Positions 18,561 through 27,285 of a stretch of 64,000 nt of DNA are shown piece after piece. How positions within the stretch are numbered: position 1 is the stretch's first letter; the number at the start of each line of letters is the position of its first letter. The DNA lies in contig NZ_FOFS01000004.1 of assembly GCF_900111015.1 (NCBI RefSeq), positions 62,001-126,000 of the forward strand, written 5' to 3'. The translations under genes were made by a program, and so were the position numbers. The notes under the pieces are model-generated. The model had not been told where the DNA came from. It made no database searches and saw only the letters and a list, made by a program, of their open reading frames with translations. The stretch is from Solimonas aquatica. Its GTDB lineage: Bacteria > Pseudomonadota > Gammaproteobacteria > Nevskiales > Nevskiaceae.

Positions 18561-19316
18561 TCAGCGCCCCTCCACCTGATGCACGCGCTTCCAGATCAGG
18601 TTCGGTGCCATGCGGCGCAGCCAGTAGGTGAAGCGGGTGACCGGCCCGGGAAAGACCATGAACTCCTCGCACTGGAAGGCGCGCTCGATGCGGTCCAGCA
18701 CCTTTTCCGGCGCCAGCGGCGGCACCTGATCCAGCATCCTGGGCCAGACGGTGTCGCGCGCCTGCTTGAGCAGCGGCGTGGCCACGGCCGGTGGACAGAC
18801 CAGCACGAACTGCACGCCACGACCGCGGTTCTCGTGATAAAGCACTTCGGTATAGGACACCACCGCGAACTTGGAGGCGTTGTAGGCGCCCATGTAGATC
18901 GTCGGCATGTGGCCGGCGATGGAACCGAAGCTCAGGAACTGCCCGCGTCCGCGCGCCAGCATGCGCGGCAGCGTGGCGGCGGCGAGATTCACCAGACCGC
19001 CGTAGTTGATGTCCATGATGCGCTTGATCAGCTCGCGGTCCTGCTCCAGCAGCAGGCCCAGGGGCATGATGGCCGCGGCATTGCTGACGCGATCAATCGG
19101 CCCCAGCTCGCGCTCGGTACGGTCCACCGCGGCTTCGATGGCCTGCGCATCGCAGACATCGGCCTGGATGCAGAGCAGGTCCGGATGCGCGGGCAGCGGC
19201 TCCAGGCCCTGACGGTCCAGTGCACAGACCTTCCAGCCCGAGGCCAGGGCGCGTTCCAGGCTCAGCCTGCCCATGCCGCTGGCGGCGCCGGTGACCAGCA
19301 ATACTTTCTTGCTCAC
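18561..19316 (-). CDS. Short-chain dehydrogenase/reductase
   Basis: The product is 251 residues. A GTG at 19316 preceded by GAGGAG at 5-bp spacing is preferred over the ATG at 19328. TGAASGMG (residues 9-16) binds NAD(P), and Tyr145-X3-Lys149 (YNASK) is the catalytic pair. The segment after residue 190 is longer and more hydrophobic (PGPVTRFTYWLRRMAPNLIWKRV), resembling SDRs that act on membrane lipids or long-chain substrates. An exact CGTCA-N4-TGACG palindrome lies 176 bp upstream, placing it in the presumed lipid regulon. The substrate is unknown. Confidence 0.88.
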   Translation of the reverse strand: MSKKVLLVTGAASGMGRLSLERALASGWKVCALDRQGLEPLPAHPDLLCIQADVCDAQAIEAAVDRTERELGPIDRVSNAAAIMPLGLLLEQDRELIKRIMDINYGGLVNLAAATLPRMLARGRGQFLSFGSIAGHMPTIYMGAYNASKFAVVSYTEVLYHENRGRGVQFVLVCPPAVATPLLKQARDTVWPRMLDQVPPLAPEKVLDRIERAFQCEEFMVFPGPVTRFTYWLRRMAPNLIWKRVHQVEGR

Positions 19317-19419
19317 GATGCTCCTCATCGCCGCGGCGTGATGATGCGCGGCATTGGTTTTGTTTGATCGGCACTGCGGGTGCGGCGCCAGGCCCTGCCA
19401 GCTCACGCCGTTCTGCATC

Positions 19420-19439
19420 ATTCCCACGAACGCGGGAAT
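19420..19439. repeat. dRS3-like repeat ATTCCC-N8-GGGAAT
   Basis: This 20-bp inverted repeat has the ATTCCC arms and 8-bp spacer of the neisserial dRS3 element, which serves there as a phage and repeat insertion site. Only one copy is visible in the window, in the SDR promoter region. Relation to dRS3 is by pattern only. Confidence 0.45.
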
Positions 19440-19491
19440 AACAGATGTCGCGCGACACTGAACCTTAGATCGCCAGCGCTGCTGCAGACCT

Positions 19492-19505
19492 CGTCATAAC
19501 TGACG
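19492..19505. promoter_or_regulatory. Exact palindrome CGTCA-TAAC-TGACG
   Basis: It lies between the end of the LuxR/MalT-type regulator gene and the SDR gene, 176 bp upstream of the SDR start. It differs from the 10592 site only in the spacer (TAAC versus TTAC). It is a likely operator. Confidence 0.62.
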
Positions 19506-19515
19506 GTTCGCGCAC

Positions 19516-22209
19516 TCAGCGCACCAGGCCCAGGCGCCGCGCCGTGGCCACGGCCTGCATGCGGCTGCCGGTGCCGAGCTTGACGTTGATGCTGCGCAGA
19601 TGCGTGCACACCGTGGTCTTGGAGATGAACAGGCGCTCGGCCATCTCCTCGTTGGAATGACCTTGCGCCAGCAGCTCCAGCACGGTGTGTTCCTTGGGTG
19701 TGAGCGGCTCGGCCAGTGCGGACTGATGCAAAGGCAGGGCTTCAAAGCGATCCGTGGCGCGGCGCAGTTTTTCCAGATGCGCGGAAGGCGGCAGTTCCGC
19801 CGCCTCGCCGGCGCCTTCGCGCGACTGGAAGAACTGGCGCAGCATGGCTTCCACGGTGGGGCCTTCATCGAGGAAGCTGCGGATGAAACCTTCCGCCGCC
19901 GCGAACTTCAGCGCGCGTTCCAGCATGCGCATCGCGAGCTTGGGCTGCGCGTCCTTGAGCAGGGCCTCGGCGTAGAGGATGCGGTACTTGAGTGCGCGGC
20001 GATGGCGCTGCGCCTGCTCGGCGGCTTCCAGGCCGCGCTTCAGATCCGGCAGCACGGCAGCAGCATTGCCGGAGCGCAGCTGCAGGCGCAGGCGGCACAG
20101 CTCCAGGGTCTCCACGTCATTGGCCAGCAGGGTGTAGCGCGCCACCATGCTCCATACCGCCGGGTCCTTGGCGCGCGCCAGTTCTTCGCGCGCGCCGGGG
20201 ATATCACCTTGGGTGAGATAGCGGCGCGCGCGTTCCAGACGCGCGCAGGCCACCGCTCGCGGCAGGGCCATCACATGGCCGTGCTGCTCCAGTTCGGTGA
20301 GCACCTGCAGCGCGGCCTCCTGATCGCCGCGTGCATCGGCGATGCGCGACAGCACCACGTGCGCGGAGATCAGCTGGTCCGGCAGCGCCACCAGCCGCGT
20401 CAGCGGCAGATAGACCTTGAGCAGACGCTCGGCAGCTTCGCACTGGTCGTTTTCATACAGGGCCTCGGCCAGCACCACGCCCACCAGCAGATTGCCGCTG
20501 GCGAAGGCGTCGGTGAGATGCGCGGCGGTGCGCAGGCGCACGAGGGCCTGCTGCAGGCGGCCCTGCACCAGATCCAGCGAAGCCTCCACCCATTCCGAGA
20601 GCTGCTGGCTGATGAAGCCGGCGGCGCTGTGGGTGGTGGCGCGGCGCGCCTCGTCGGCGTATTGGCGGGCTTCGGCATAGCGGTTGTCCATCATCGTGGC
20701 ATTGGCCACCGAGATGGTGAGAATGCCGCGCGTGAAGCGGTCCACCTCCACGCTCTGGCCCTCGTTGAGGCGCATGGTCTCGAACACTTCGTCGACGCGG
20801 TCCAGCATGCCCAGCAGCATGGGCTTGATGGCCAGGCAACCCTGCCGCAGCGGCGCATCCAGGCTTTCGCTTTCCACTTCCTTGAGCAGCTTCATGGCCT
20901 CGGTGGGGCCGCGCGTGAAGCCCAGCGCCCAGGCCAGCACGAGCTGCAGCTGCGGATAGTCGCGCAGCGCGGTGGCCGGCACCGCCTCCAGCCAGCGCAC
21001 CAGCAGACCGAAGCGCCGCTCATGCATCAGTGACTCGGCCTCGCGCGCCAGCCATTGCAGGGCCTGCGCATAGTCCTCGGCCTGCATCGCGTGCTGGATC
21101 GCCGGCACCATGCGGCCTTCCTGCACGTACCACTGCGCGGCAGCGCGATGGGCCTGGCGAAAATCTTCCGGCGCACCGCGTCGCAACTGGCCACGCAGGA
21201 AGTCGGCGAACAGCGCGTGATAGCGATGCCGGCCGCTGTCCATCTGCACCAGGAACAGGCCCGCGTGTTCCAGCGCCGCCAGCAGCGCGGCGCTGTCCTC
21301 GGCGCCGCGCACCGCGTCGCAGAGCGCGGGCGTGAGTTCGCCCAGCACACTGGTCTGCAGCAGGAAGCGGCGCAGCGGCTCGCTCTGGCGCGCCAGCACG
21401 TCTTCGGCAAGGTAATCGGCGATCTGCGCGGTGGCGCCGGAGAAGCCGGCGATGAAGTCTTCGGCATCGCCGCCCTGCTCCAGCGACATCGAGGCCAGCC
21501 ACAGACCGGTGGCCCAGCCCTCGGTGCTGCGGAACAGACGCTGGATCTGATCCGCTGTCAGGCTCAGGCGACGGCGCTGCTGCAGATAGCTGCGCGTTTC
21601 TTCCATGCTGAAACGCAGCTGCGCGGCTTCGATCTCCACCATGCGCGCCTTGGCGCGCAGCCGGCCCAGGCCCAGGTTCGGCAGCTGCCGCGAACCGAGC
21701 ACCACGCGGCTGCCCGGCGGAATGTTGTCGATGATCTGGCTGAGCCAGGACAGCACGGCCGGATTGCGGATGGCCTCGAAGTCATCGACGAACAAGGCGA
21801 ACGGCGCTTCATGACTGGCGATGCGATCCAGCAGCGCCACGGCGGTGGCGGCGATATCGCCTTCGCACTCGGGGCGGTAGACGATGCCGATCTGCTCCAG
21901 CGCGGCGGCGAGAAAGCCCAGAAAGCGGCTGAGGTCATTGTCCGCCTCGTCCACGGTAAGCCAGGCGCCGAGCAGGCCGGCCTCGCGGAAACGCTGGCGC
22001 AGCTGCAGCATCAGCGTGGTCTTGCCAAAGCCGGCCGGCGCGCGCACCAGCACCAGCTTGGCGCCGGGCACGGCGGTGACGCGCTCCGCCAGCTGCGGGC
22101 GCGGCATCTCGAAGGCCGGCGCCATCGGCGGATTGAGCTTGGCGGCGCGCGTGTGGCGCAGCCCGTTGCGAGCAAAAGCCTGATCGATGCCCTGTGCCAG
22201 ATTGTTCAT
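19516..22209 (-). CDS. LuxR-family regulator of the MalT/LAL type
   Basis: The product is 897 residues starting at MNNLAQ; a GAG-containing site lies before this ATG. A P-loop, APAGFGKTT (residues 57-65), and a Walker B-like FALFVDD mark a STAND NTPase. A long TPR-like helical sensor region follows, and a LuxR/GerE helix-turn-helix (about 830-890: LTPKEHTVLELLAQG...EEMAERLFISKTTV) ends the protein. MalT and AlkS share this plan and are switched on by ligand plus ATP. It sits just downstream of the alkB-like gene. In Pseudomonas aeruginosa I recall a MalT-like gene beside DUF1329, DUF1302 and acyl-CoA ligase genes (PA3921-PA3925), the same combination as here. It is therefore the best candidate to bind the CGTCA-N4-TGACG sites. 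Confidence 0.92.
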   Translation of the reverse strand: MNNLAQGIDQAFARNGLRHTRAAKLNPPMAPAFEMPRPQLAERVTAVPGAKLVLVRAPAGFGKTTLMLQLRQRFREAGLLGAWLTVDEADNDLSRFLGFLAAALEQIGIVYRPECEGDIAATAVALLDRIASHEAPFALFVDDFEAIRNPAVLSWLSQIIDNIPPGSRVVLGSRQLPNLGLGRLRAKARMVEIEAAQLRFSMEETRSYLQQRRRLSLTADQIQRLFRSTEGWATGLWLASMSLEQGGDAEDFIAGFSGATAQIADYLAEDVLARQSEPLRRFLLQTSVLGELTPALCDAVRGAEDSAALLAALEHAGLFLVQMDSGRHRYHALFADFLRGQLRRGAPEDFRQAHRAAAQWYVQEGRMVPAIQHAMQAEDYAQALQWLAREAESLMHERRFGLLVRWLEAVPATALRDYPQLQLVLAWALGFTRGPTEAMKLLKEVESESLDAPLRQGCLAIKPMLLGMLDRVDEVFETMRLNEGQSVEVDRFTRGILTISVANATMMDNRYAEARQYADEARRATTHSAAGFISQQLSEWVEASLDLVQGRLQQALVRLRTAAHLTDAFASGNLLVGVVLAEALYENDQCEAAERLLKVYLPLTRLVALPDQLISAHVVLSRIADARGDQEAALQVLTELEQHGHVMALPRAVACARLERARRYLTQGDIPGAREELARAKDPAVWSMVARYTLLANDVETLELCRLRLQLRSGNAAAVLPDLKRGLEAAEQAQRHRRALKYRILYAEALLKDAQPKLAMRMLERALKFAAAEGFIRSFLDEGPTVEAMLRQFFQSREGAGEAAELPPSAHLEKLRRATDRFEALPLHQSALAEPLTPKEHTVLELLAQGHSNEEMAERLFISKTTVCTHLRSINVKLGTGSRMQAVATARRLGLVR

Positions 22210-22240
22210 ACCGTGCTCATCGCGCCTTGCAGTCAAACCT

Positions 22241-23443
22241 TCAGGCTGGCCTTGCCGTGTGCAGATTCTGCGGCGCGCTGGCCACGCTGCCCATCAGCTC
22301 CGGCCAGCCGCTGCGCAGATTGGCTTCGTGGATGAGCTTGTACTCGCGCGGGCTGGCCTGTTCACGATCCCAGGTCAGCAGCTTGGGCGCGATGCGCTTG
22401 CGCCACAGCCAGGGCACCCAGGCGGAGACGAAGGCGGTCATGAAACCGCCGGGCATCTGCGGCTGCTCGGCGAAGCTGCGCAGATCCTGGAAGTGCACCT
22501 GCGCATCGGCATGATGATGGCTGTGGCGCGTGAGGTTGTAGGTGAGCACGCCGCTCACCGAGTGATTGCAGTTCCAGGAATGGCGCGGCTGCACCGGCTC
22601 GCCCGCCAGACGCACCAGACCGTAATGCTCGATGTAGTTCAGCGCTTCCAGCGCCAGCTTGGCTTCCAGGCTCAGCACGATGTGCAGCAGCACGCCGGCC
22701 CAGCCGGCGAGGGTGTAGGCCAGCAGCGTGAAGCACAGCGAGACCAGGCTCATGCGCAGCAGGGCATTGCGCGTGGACCAGAACGACAGGCCCAGCTTGG
22801 CCAGCCGCGCCTGCTCGATCTCCCAGGCATTGGTGACGGTGCGGTACAGCGATTTGGGGAAATGCTGGTACAGCGAATCACCCCGCGCGGCGGTGGCCGG
22901 GTCCTTGGGCGTGCTCACATAGGCGTGATGGCCGTAGACGTGCTCGATGGGAAAGGCCACGCCCCAGAGGATGGCCATGCTGATACGGCCCAGCCACAGA
23001 TCGAAGGGCCGCGAGGTGCGATGCGTGAGCTCGTGTCCGGCCAGACCACCGGCGCCGGTGGCGGTGATCAGCAGCACCACGCACATCGGCAGATAGTGAT
23101 ACCAGGCAGTGTCGGCGCGCGCCGCCACCACGTCCACGCCGCTGAGGCTGTGCATCAGCGCGCCGATGCCCAGCGGGTCCTGCGTGCCGCTGCCCACCGC
23201 CCACATCACCGAGAGGAACAGCCAGAGCGTGGCCGGCAAGGACAGATACAGGGCCAGATCCAGCAGCCAGCTCTGCTGATAGGGCCGTTCGTCCAGGTCA
23301 TACGGGAAAGCCTGATCCAGCAGCGCCACGAAGCTGATCTGCAGCAGGCTGGGCAGCCACAGCCAGATGCCGCCGAAGTACATGGCCGTGGAAATCACCA
23401 TCACCATGACCGGACCGAAGAAGAAACGCAGATATCGGAACAT
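22241..23443 (-). CDS. AlkB-type membrane alkane/fatty-acid hydroxylase
   Basis: The product is 400 residues from ATG 23443, which follows AGGAG. It is an integral-membrane non-heme di-iron monooxygenase. The histidine motifs of the AlkB family are all present: HELTHR (137-142), EHVYGHH (167-173), NYIEHYGL (269-276) and RHSHHHADA (306-314). About six hydrophobic helices surround them. It would hydroxylate a terminal methyl of an alkane or related chain. It is encoded directly after a fused ferredoxin-reductase that can supply electrons and is flanked by a MalT-type regulator. The usual LQRHSDHHA form of the last motif is altered to TRHSHHHADA, so substrates may differ from classical AlkB. Confidence 0.93.
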   Translation of the reverse strand: MFRYLRFFFGPVMVMVISTAMYFGGIWLWLPSLLQISFVALLDQAFPYDLDERPYQQSWLLDLALYLSLPATLWLFLSVMWAVGSGTQDPLGIGALMHSLSGVDVVAARADTAWYHYLPMCVVLLITATGAGGLAGHELTHRTSRPFDLWLGRISMAILWGVAFPIEHVYGHHAYVSTPKDPATAARGDSLYQHFPKSLYRTVTNAWEIEQARLAKLGLSFWSTRNALLRMSLVSLCFTLLAYTLAGWAGVLLHIVLSLEAKLALEALNYIEHYGLVRLAGEPVQPRHSWNCNHSVSGVLTYNLTRHSHHHADAQVHFQDLRSFAEQPQMPGGFMTAFVSAWVPWLWRKRIAPKLLTWDREQASPREYKLIHEANLRSGWPELMGSVASAPQNLHTARPA

Positions 23444-23485
23444 GAGACGCTCCTGCTTGAGATGCATCGCCTGCAGCCTGGAGGC

Positions 23486-24526
23486 TCAGGCCGCCTTGGC
23501 GGTTTGGCTCTGATCGGAAAACTTGTCGAAGAACATCTGCTCGCGCGGCAGTCCCAGCGCCGCGAGCCGGCTCATGGCGGCGTCGATCATCGCCGGCGGA
23601 CCACAGAGATAGGCCTGCGCACCGGCAGCGAGTGGCGCGCTCAAGTGCTCGGTGACCAGACCCCGCAGGCCCTGCCAGGACGAATCCGCCGGCTCCTCGG
23701 AGAGCACCGGCATGAAGTGGAAACGTCCCTGCCAGCGCTGCGCCAGCGCGGCGATCTCGTTCTGGCAATACAGATCACGCTGCGCGCGCACGCCGAACAA
23801 GAGCGTGACCTCGCGAAACGCCGCGCCGCTGTGCAGCGCGCCCTGAAGCAGTGCGAGCAGCGGCGCCAGCCCGCTGCCGCCGGCGATGCAGAGCAGCGGC
23901 GTGGAGCCTTCACGCAGATGGAACTGGCCATGGCTGGCGCTGAGCTGCAGCCGCCTGCCCAGGGCTTCCGGCGCGCAGAGCAGCTGTGACAGGCCGCCGC
24001 GCGGCAGGCGTCGCACGAAGAAGCGGATCTGCCGCGCGCCCTCGACCTCATCGCTGGCCTGCGCGAAGGAATAGCAGCGCGGCGGCAGCGCGCTGCCTTC
24101 CACGCTGACGATCGCGTACTGGCCGGGCCGGTAGCGCAGGGGCGCGTCCAGATCCACGCGCAGCTCGACGATGTCATGGCTCAGCGCGGTGCTGGCACGG
24201 ATGCAGCCCTGCACCTGCTGCTGCGTGAGCGGATCCTGCGGGATGCGCAGGCGCAGATCGCTGCGCGGCACGCTCTGGCAGCCCAGGATGTAGTTCTGCT
24301 GCAGTTCCTCGCGCGTGAGCAGATAGGACTTGTCGGTCAGCTCCTTGACCTTGCCTTCCAGCAGCTGGCATTTGCAGCTGCCGCAGCCGCCGACCTTGCA
24401 GCTGAAAGGGAACGCCACGCCGCTGCGCAGGGCCGCGTTGAGCACGGTCTCGCCCGGCTGTGTGCTGATTTCCACACCGCCTTCCAGGCGCACGCGATGC
24501 CCGACCTTCTTGGTCCAAGCGAACAT
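23486..24526 (-). CDS. Ferredoxin-NAD(P)H reductase fusion, electron donor of the AlkB-like hydroxylase
   Basis: The product is 346 residues from an ATG after AGAGGAG. Residues 1-90 form a plant-type 2Fe-2S ferredoxin with Cys43, Cys48, Cys51 and Cys83. An FAD-binding domain follows with RCYSFA near 150-155. The NAD(P)-binding domain starts at AGGSGLAPLLALL and closes with the FFDKFSD tail. It passes electrons from NAD(P)H through FAD and the cluster to a monooxygenase. The adjacent AlkB-like gene, 42 bases downstream, is the obvious partner. Some AlkB homologues, such as XylM with XylA, use this type of reductase in place of rubredoxin plus rubredoxin reductase. Confidence 0.93.
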   Translation of the reverse strand: MFAWTKKVGHRVRLEGGVEISTQPGETVLNAALRSGVAFPFSCKVGGCGSCKCQLLEGKVKELTDKSYLLTREELQQNYILGCQSVPRSDLRLRIPQDPLTQQQVQGCIRASTALSHDIVELRVDLDAPLRYRPGQYAIVSVEGSALPPRCYSFAQASDEVEGARQIRFFVRRLPRGGLSQLLCAPEALGRRLQLSASHGQFHLREGSTPLLCIAGGSGLAPLLALLQGALHSGAAFREVTLLFGVRAQRDLYCQNEIAALAQRWQGRFHFMPVLSEEPADSSWQGLRGLVTEHLSAPLAAGAQAYLCGPPAMIDAAMSRLAALGLPREQMFFDKFSDQSQTAKAA

Positions 24527-24659
24527 GCTGCTCCTCTCATGGTTCTGTGCCGCGGCTCCGGGGCTCGCGCCGGCCTGTTTGCCGTCTGCAGGAAAAGTAC
24601 GCCGTGGTCTGCAAAGCCTGTAGACGCCGCCAAGGCCAAAATGGGACAGTATCGGCCAA

Positions 24660-25721
24660 ATGAAGCGCGACAAAACTTCCCAGGAAAACGCCCGCCAGGC
24701 CAGCGGTTACGGCATCTACCTGCTGTACGCGCAGGAGCTGCTGCGCGAACAGCTGGGCGGCGCGGAGGCGGCGGCGAACGACGCCACGCTGGCCGAGCTG
24801 CAGTCCGTGCCGGTGAGCCGGCGTCTGTCCGCGCCGACCATGATGCGTCTGTTCGTGCGCCTGTTCCGCGACCCGCGCTGTGCCGGAATTTTCCTGCGCC
24901 TGGGCGAACGCGTGCCGGCGCTGGCGCATGGCTGCCTGGGCGCGGCGGCGATGGCCAGCCGCGATCTGCGCCAGGTGCTGGAGCTCCTGGAGCGCTACGC
25001 CCCCATCCTGCTGCCGGGCCTGCGCATACACACCGAGCTGCGCGGCGACGAGCTGATCGTGCAGGTGCAGACCGCGTCCGGACACGCCGACTTCGACGCC
25101 GCCATGGTTGAAGCCACGGTGGGCAATCTCTCGCGCCAGCTGCCCAAGATGATCGGCTGCGCCCTGCCCCTGCGCCGCGTGCAGCTGATGCGGCCACCGC
25201 CTGCGCACGCGGCGATGTTCGAGCAATACGCCGGCTGTCCGGTGAGTTTCGGCGCGGTGAGCAATCAGCTGGTGTTTCCCGCCAGCCTGCTGTCCACGCC
25301 CGTGCCCAGCGCCGATCCGGTGAACCTGCGCCTGCTGCTGGATCAATGCGACGAGGAGATGGCGCGCCTCCGCGAACAGACCTCGCTGGGCAATCGCGTG
25401 CGCGAGCTGATCGCCTTCCATCTCAAGGACGAGCCGAGCCTGGAACGCATCGCCCGTGCCCTGCATCAGTCCGAGCGCACCCTGCGCCGCCGCCTGCGCG
25501 AGGAAGGCCTGAGCTTTCGCGAGCTGCTCAATCAGGTGCGTCGCGACAAGGCCCTGTACTACCTGGAGCACACGCAGGCGCGCATCGGCGAGATCGCCAG
25601 CGAGCTGGGCTATCGCGACATCGCCTGCTTCCGCCACGCCTTCAAGGATCTGATGGGCCGCTCGCCGCGCGCCTGGCGCGAACGCCCGGACGGCGCGACG
25701 GGCGAAGACGCCAGCGCCTGA
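24660..25721 (+). CDS. AraC-family regulator (OruR/ArgR-like, arabinose-binding-type N-domain)
   Basis: The product is 353 residues and is divergent from the ferredoxin-reductase/alkB operon, with 133 bp between the starts. Residues about 25-205 match the Arabinose_bd domain of the OruR/VirS-like AraC subgroup. The C-terminal AraC helix-turn-helix pair spans roughly 240-340 (ERIARALHQSERTLRRRLREEG and ASELGYRDIACFRHAFKDLMGRSPRAWR). Regulators of this type often control lipid, alkane or steroid genes next to them. It probably activates the alkB operon and may autoregulate from the shared intergenic region. Confidence 0.9.
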   Translation: MKRDKTSQENARQASGYGIYLLYAQELLREQLGGAEAAANDATLAELQSVPVSRRLSAPTMMRLFVRLFRDPRCAGIFLRLGERVPALAHGCLGAAAMASRDLRQVLELLERYAPILLPGLRIHTELRGDELIVQVQTASGHADFDAAMVEATVGNLSRQLPKMIGCALPLRRVQLMRPPPAHAAMFEQYAGCPVSFGAVSNQLVFPASLLSTPVPSADPVNLRLLLDQCDEEMARLREQTSLGNRVRELIAFHLKDEPSLERIARALHQSERTLRRRLREEGLSFRELLNQVRRDKALYYLEHTQARIGEIASELGYRDIACFRHAFKDLMGRSPRAWRERPDGATGEDASA

Positions 25722-25870
25722 AGCATCCGCGCTGCCGTTGCGGCGCGCACAGCCGTGCCGGCCGTTTCAATTGCACGTAACAAATCCACAATATTCTGTG
25801 CGGCTGATGGTTGCGCGCGGCCTTGCAACCGTCCTCACCATTCCGCGACAGCACCCTTGCCCTCATTGCC

Positions 25871-26875
25871 ATGACCATCGGCCGCATCCCTTTCGTGAAA
25901 TCCGCCGCCGGCCTGCTGCTGGCCGCAGCGCTCTGCCTCGATGCCGGCGTCTGCGCCACGGCGCAGGCGGCGGTGGTCGATGAGGCGCGCCTGCTGCTGC
26001 TGAATCACGACAGCGACAAGGCGCTGCAGCTGCTCACGCCGCATCTGGAAAAGCAGCCGAAGGACTACGAGGCGCTGTTCCTGCTGGGCCTGGCCCAGAC
26101 GCAGCAGCACCGCGACAAGGAGGCCATGGCGGTGTACGCGCGGCTGATCAAGGAACAACCGCAGTGGCCCGAGCCTTACAACAATCTCGCCGCCCTGCTG
26201 GCGCGTTCGGGCGAGCTGCTCAAGGCGCGTGCGCTGCTGGAGTCCGCCGCCGCCCGCGAACCCGGCTACACCAAGCTGCAGCGCAATCTCGCCGACATCT
26301 ACCTTTTGCAGGCACAGGACGCACTGAGCAAGGCGCGTGGCGCGCCCGGCAGCGACCTGGTGCTGGAAGCCAGGCTGCAGCTGCTCAGCGAGCTGACCGG
26401 CCGCAGCGTCGCCGCTGCGGGCGCCACGCCGGCGGTCGCCACCGCCATTCCCGGCGAGACCCGCGTGCAGCCGGTGAGCCTGATCGCGCCGGTGCCGGTG
26501 CTCGCGCAGCCGGATCCTTCCGAGTGGCATGGCCTGCTGCTGGATCTGCTGCGCAACTGGCGCGATGCGCAGCTCAAGCAGGACGCCGCGCGTTTCACCG
26601 CGCTCTACGACGCCCGCTACCAGCCTGCCGCCAAGACCACGCACGAGGCCTGGGCGAGCGCGGAAAGCGAGCGTCTGGCGCAGCGCAAGCTCGGCGGCCT
26701 GACCATCGAAAACCTCCAGCTCAAGATCGCGCCGCAAGGGCGCGCCGAAGCACGCTTCGAGTTACTGGCGCTGGGTGAGGACGGCCAGACGCAGCGCACG
26801 CCTCGCCGCCTGGGCTTCGCCTTGCAGGAAGGCCGCTGGCTGATCAGCAGCGACGACGGCGCCGCGCGCCACTGA
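25871..26875 (+). CDS. Exported TPR protein with C-terminal Cds6/NTF2-like domain
   Basis: The product is 334 residues with a signal peptide (cleavage near residue 33, ATAQA-A). TPR-like helices span about 35-140 (KALQLLTPHLEKQPKDYEALFLLGLAQTQ, written here only as the best-matching region). A linker rich in Ala, Pro and Val follows. The C-terminal 120 residues resemble the NTF2-like domain fused to TPRs in periplasmic proteins of the Cds6 type (FTALYDARYQP, TIENLQLKI, RWLISSDDG). It may act as a periplasmic scaffold. It lies just upstream of the small curlin gene on the same strand. A link to curli is possible but unproven. Confidence 0.75.
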   Translation: MTIGRIPFVKSAAGLLLAAALCLDAGVCATAQAAVVDEARLLLLNHDSDKALQLLTPHLEKQPKDYEALFLLGLAQTQQHRDKEAMAVYARLIKEQPQWPEPYNNLAALLARSGELLKARALLESAAAREPGYTKLQRNLADIYLLQAQDALSKARGAPGSDLVLEARLQLLSELTGRSVAAAGATPAVATAIPGETRVQPVSLIAPVPVLAQPDPSEWHGLLLDLLRNWRDAQLKQDAARFTALYDARYQPAAKTTHEAWASAESERLAQRKLGGLTIENLQLKIAPQGRAEARFELLALGEDGQTQRTPRRLGFALQEGRWLISSDDGAARH

Positions 26876-26946
26876 TCGGCCCGCACCTGCCGCTGACGCC
26901 CGCAGGCCGAGGGCCACGCTAAAGCCGCACGCCGGCGCACCGCTAT

Positions 26947-26968
26947 GACTCCTGAACACCAAGGAGTC
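26947..26968 (+). promoter_or_regulatory. Hairpin covering the ribosome site of the small curlin gene
   Basis: GACTCCT (26947-26953) and AGGAGTC (26962-26968) are perfectly complementary with an 8-nt loop. The AGGAG core of the ribosome-binding site lies inside the 3' arm, five to six bases before the ATG. Translation would be blocked while the stem is closed. Confidence 0.45.
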
Positions 26969-26973
26969 TGGCG

Positions 26974-27279
26974 ATGGCCACTTCCAAGCATCTGTTACTG
27001 CCAAGCCTGGGCCTGCTGCTGGCGCTGGGCCAGCCGGCATTGGCCGCCGATACCGCCGCGCAGATCGAAGAAAGCCTTCTGAACAGCAATACGGCGGCGG
27101 GCGTCATCTCCAGCCTGCCGGTGATGAGCGGCAGCGAGTACAACGCCGCCACCGAGCAGTTCCTGATCGTGCAGTACGGCGCCGCCAACCAGGCCAGCAT
27201 CGACGCGCCCGCCAACGGCGCGCGCGCGATGATCTACCAGGCCGGCTACGGCAATCAGGCCAGCATCATCCAGCGCTGA
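26974..27279 (+). CDS. Small curlin-like secreted protein
   Basis: The product is 101 residues with a clear signal peptide (cleavage near ALA-AD, residue 24). The mature part carries two curlin-type repeats of the Q-X-G-X2-N-X-A pattern: QYGAANQASI and QAGYGNQASIIQ. This is far fewer than the five of CsgA, so a CsgB-like nucleator or minor subunit is plausible. It is on the opposite strand from the rest of the curli locus, and its 3' end faces the lipoprotein gene at 27286. The ribosome site is strong (AAGGAG) but lies in a small hairpin. Confidence 0.7.
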   Translation: MATSKHLLLPSLGLLLALGQPALAADTAAQIEESLLNSNTAAGVISSLPVMSGSEYNAATEQFLIVQYGAANQASIDAPANGARAMIYQAGYGNQASIIQR

Positions 27280-27285
27280 GCGCCT

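Noticed and set aside
24527-24659. A regulatory palindrome between the ferredoxin-reductase and AraC genes
   Set aside because: No CGTCA-N4-TGACG copy or other strong inverted repeat was found; AraC-type sites are often direct half-sites that cannot be called by eye.
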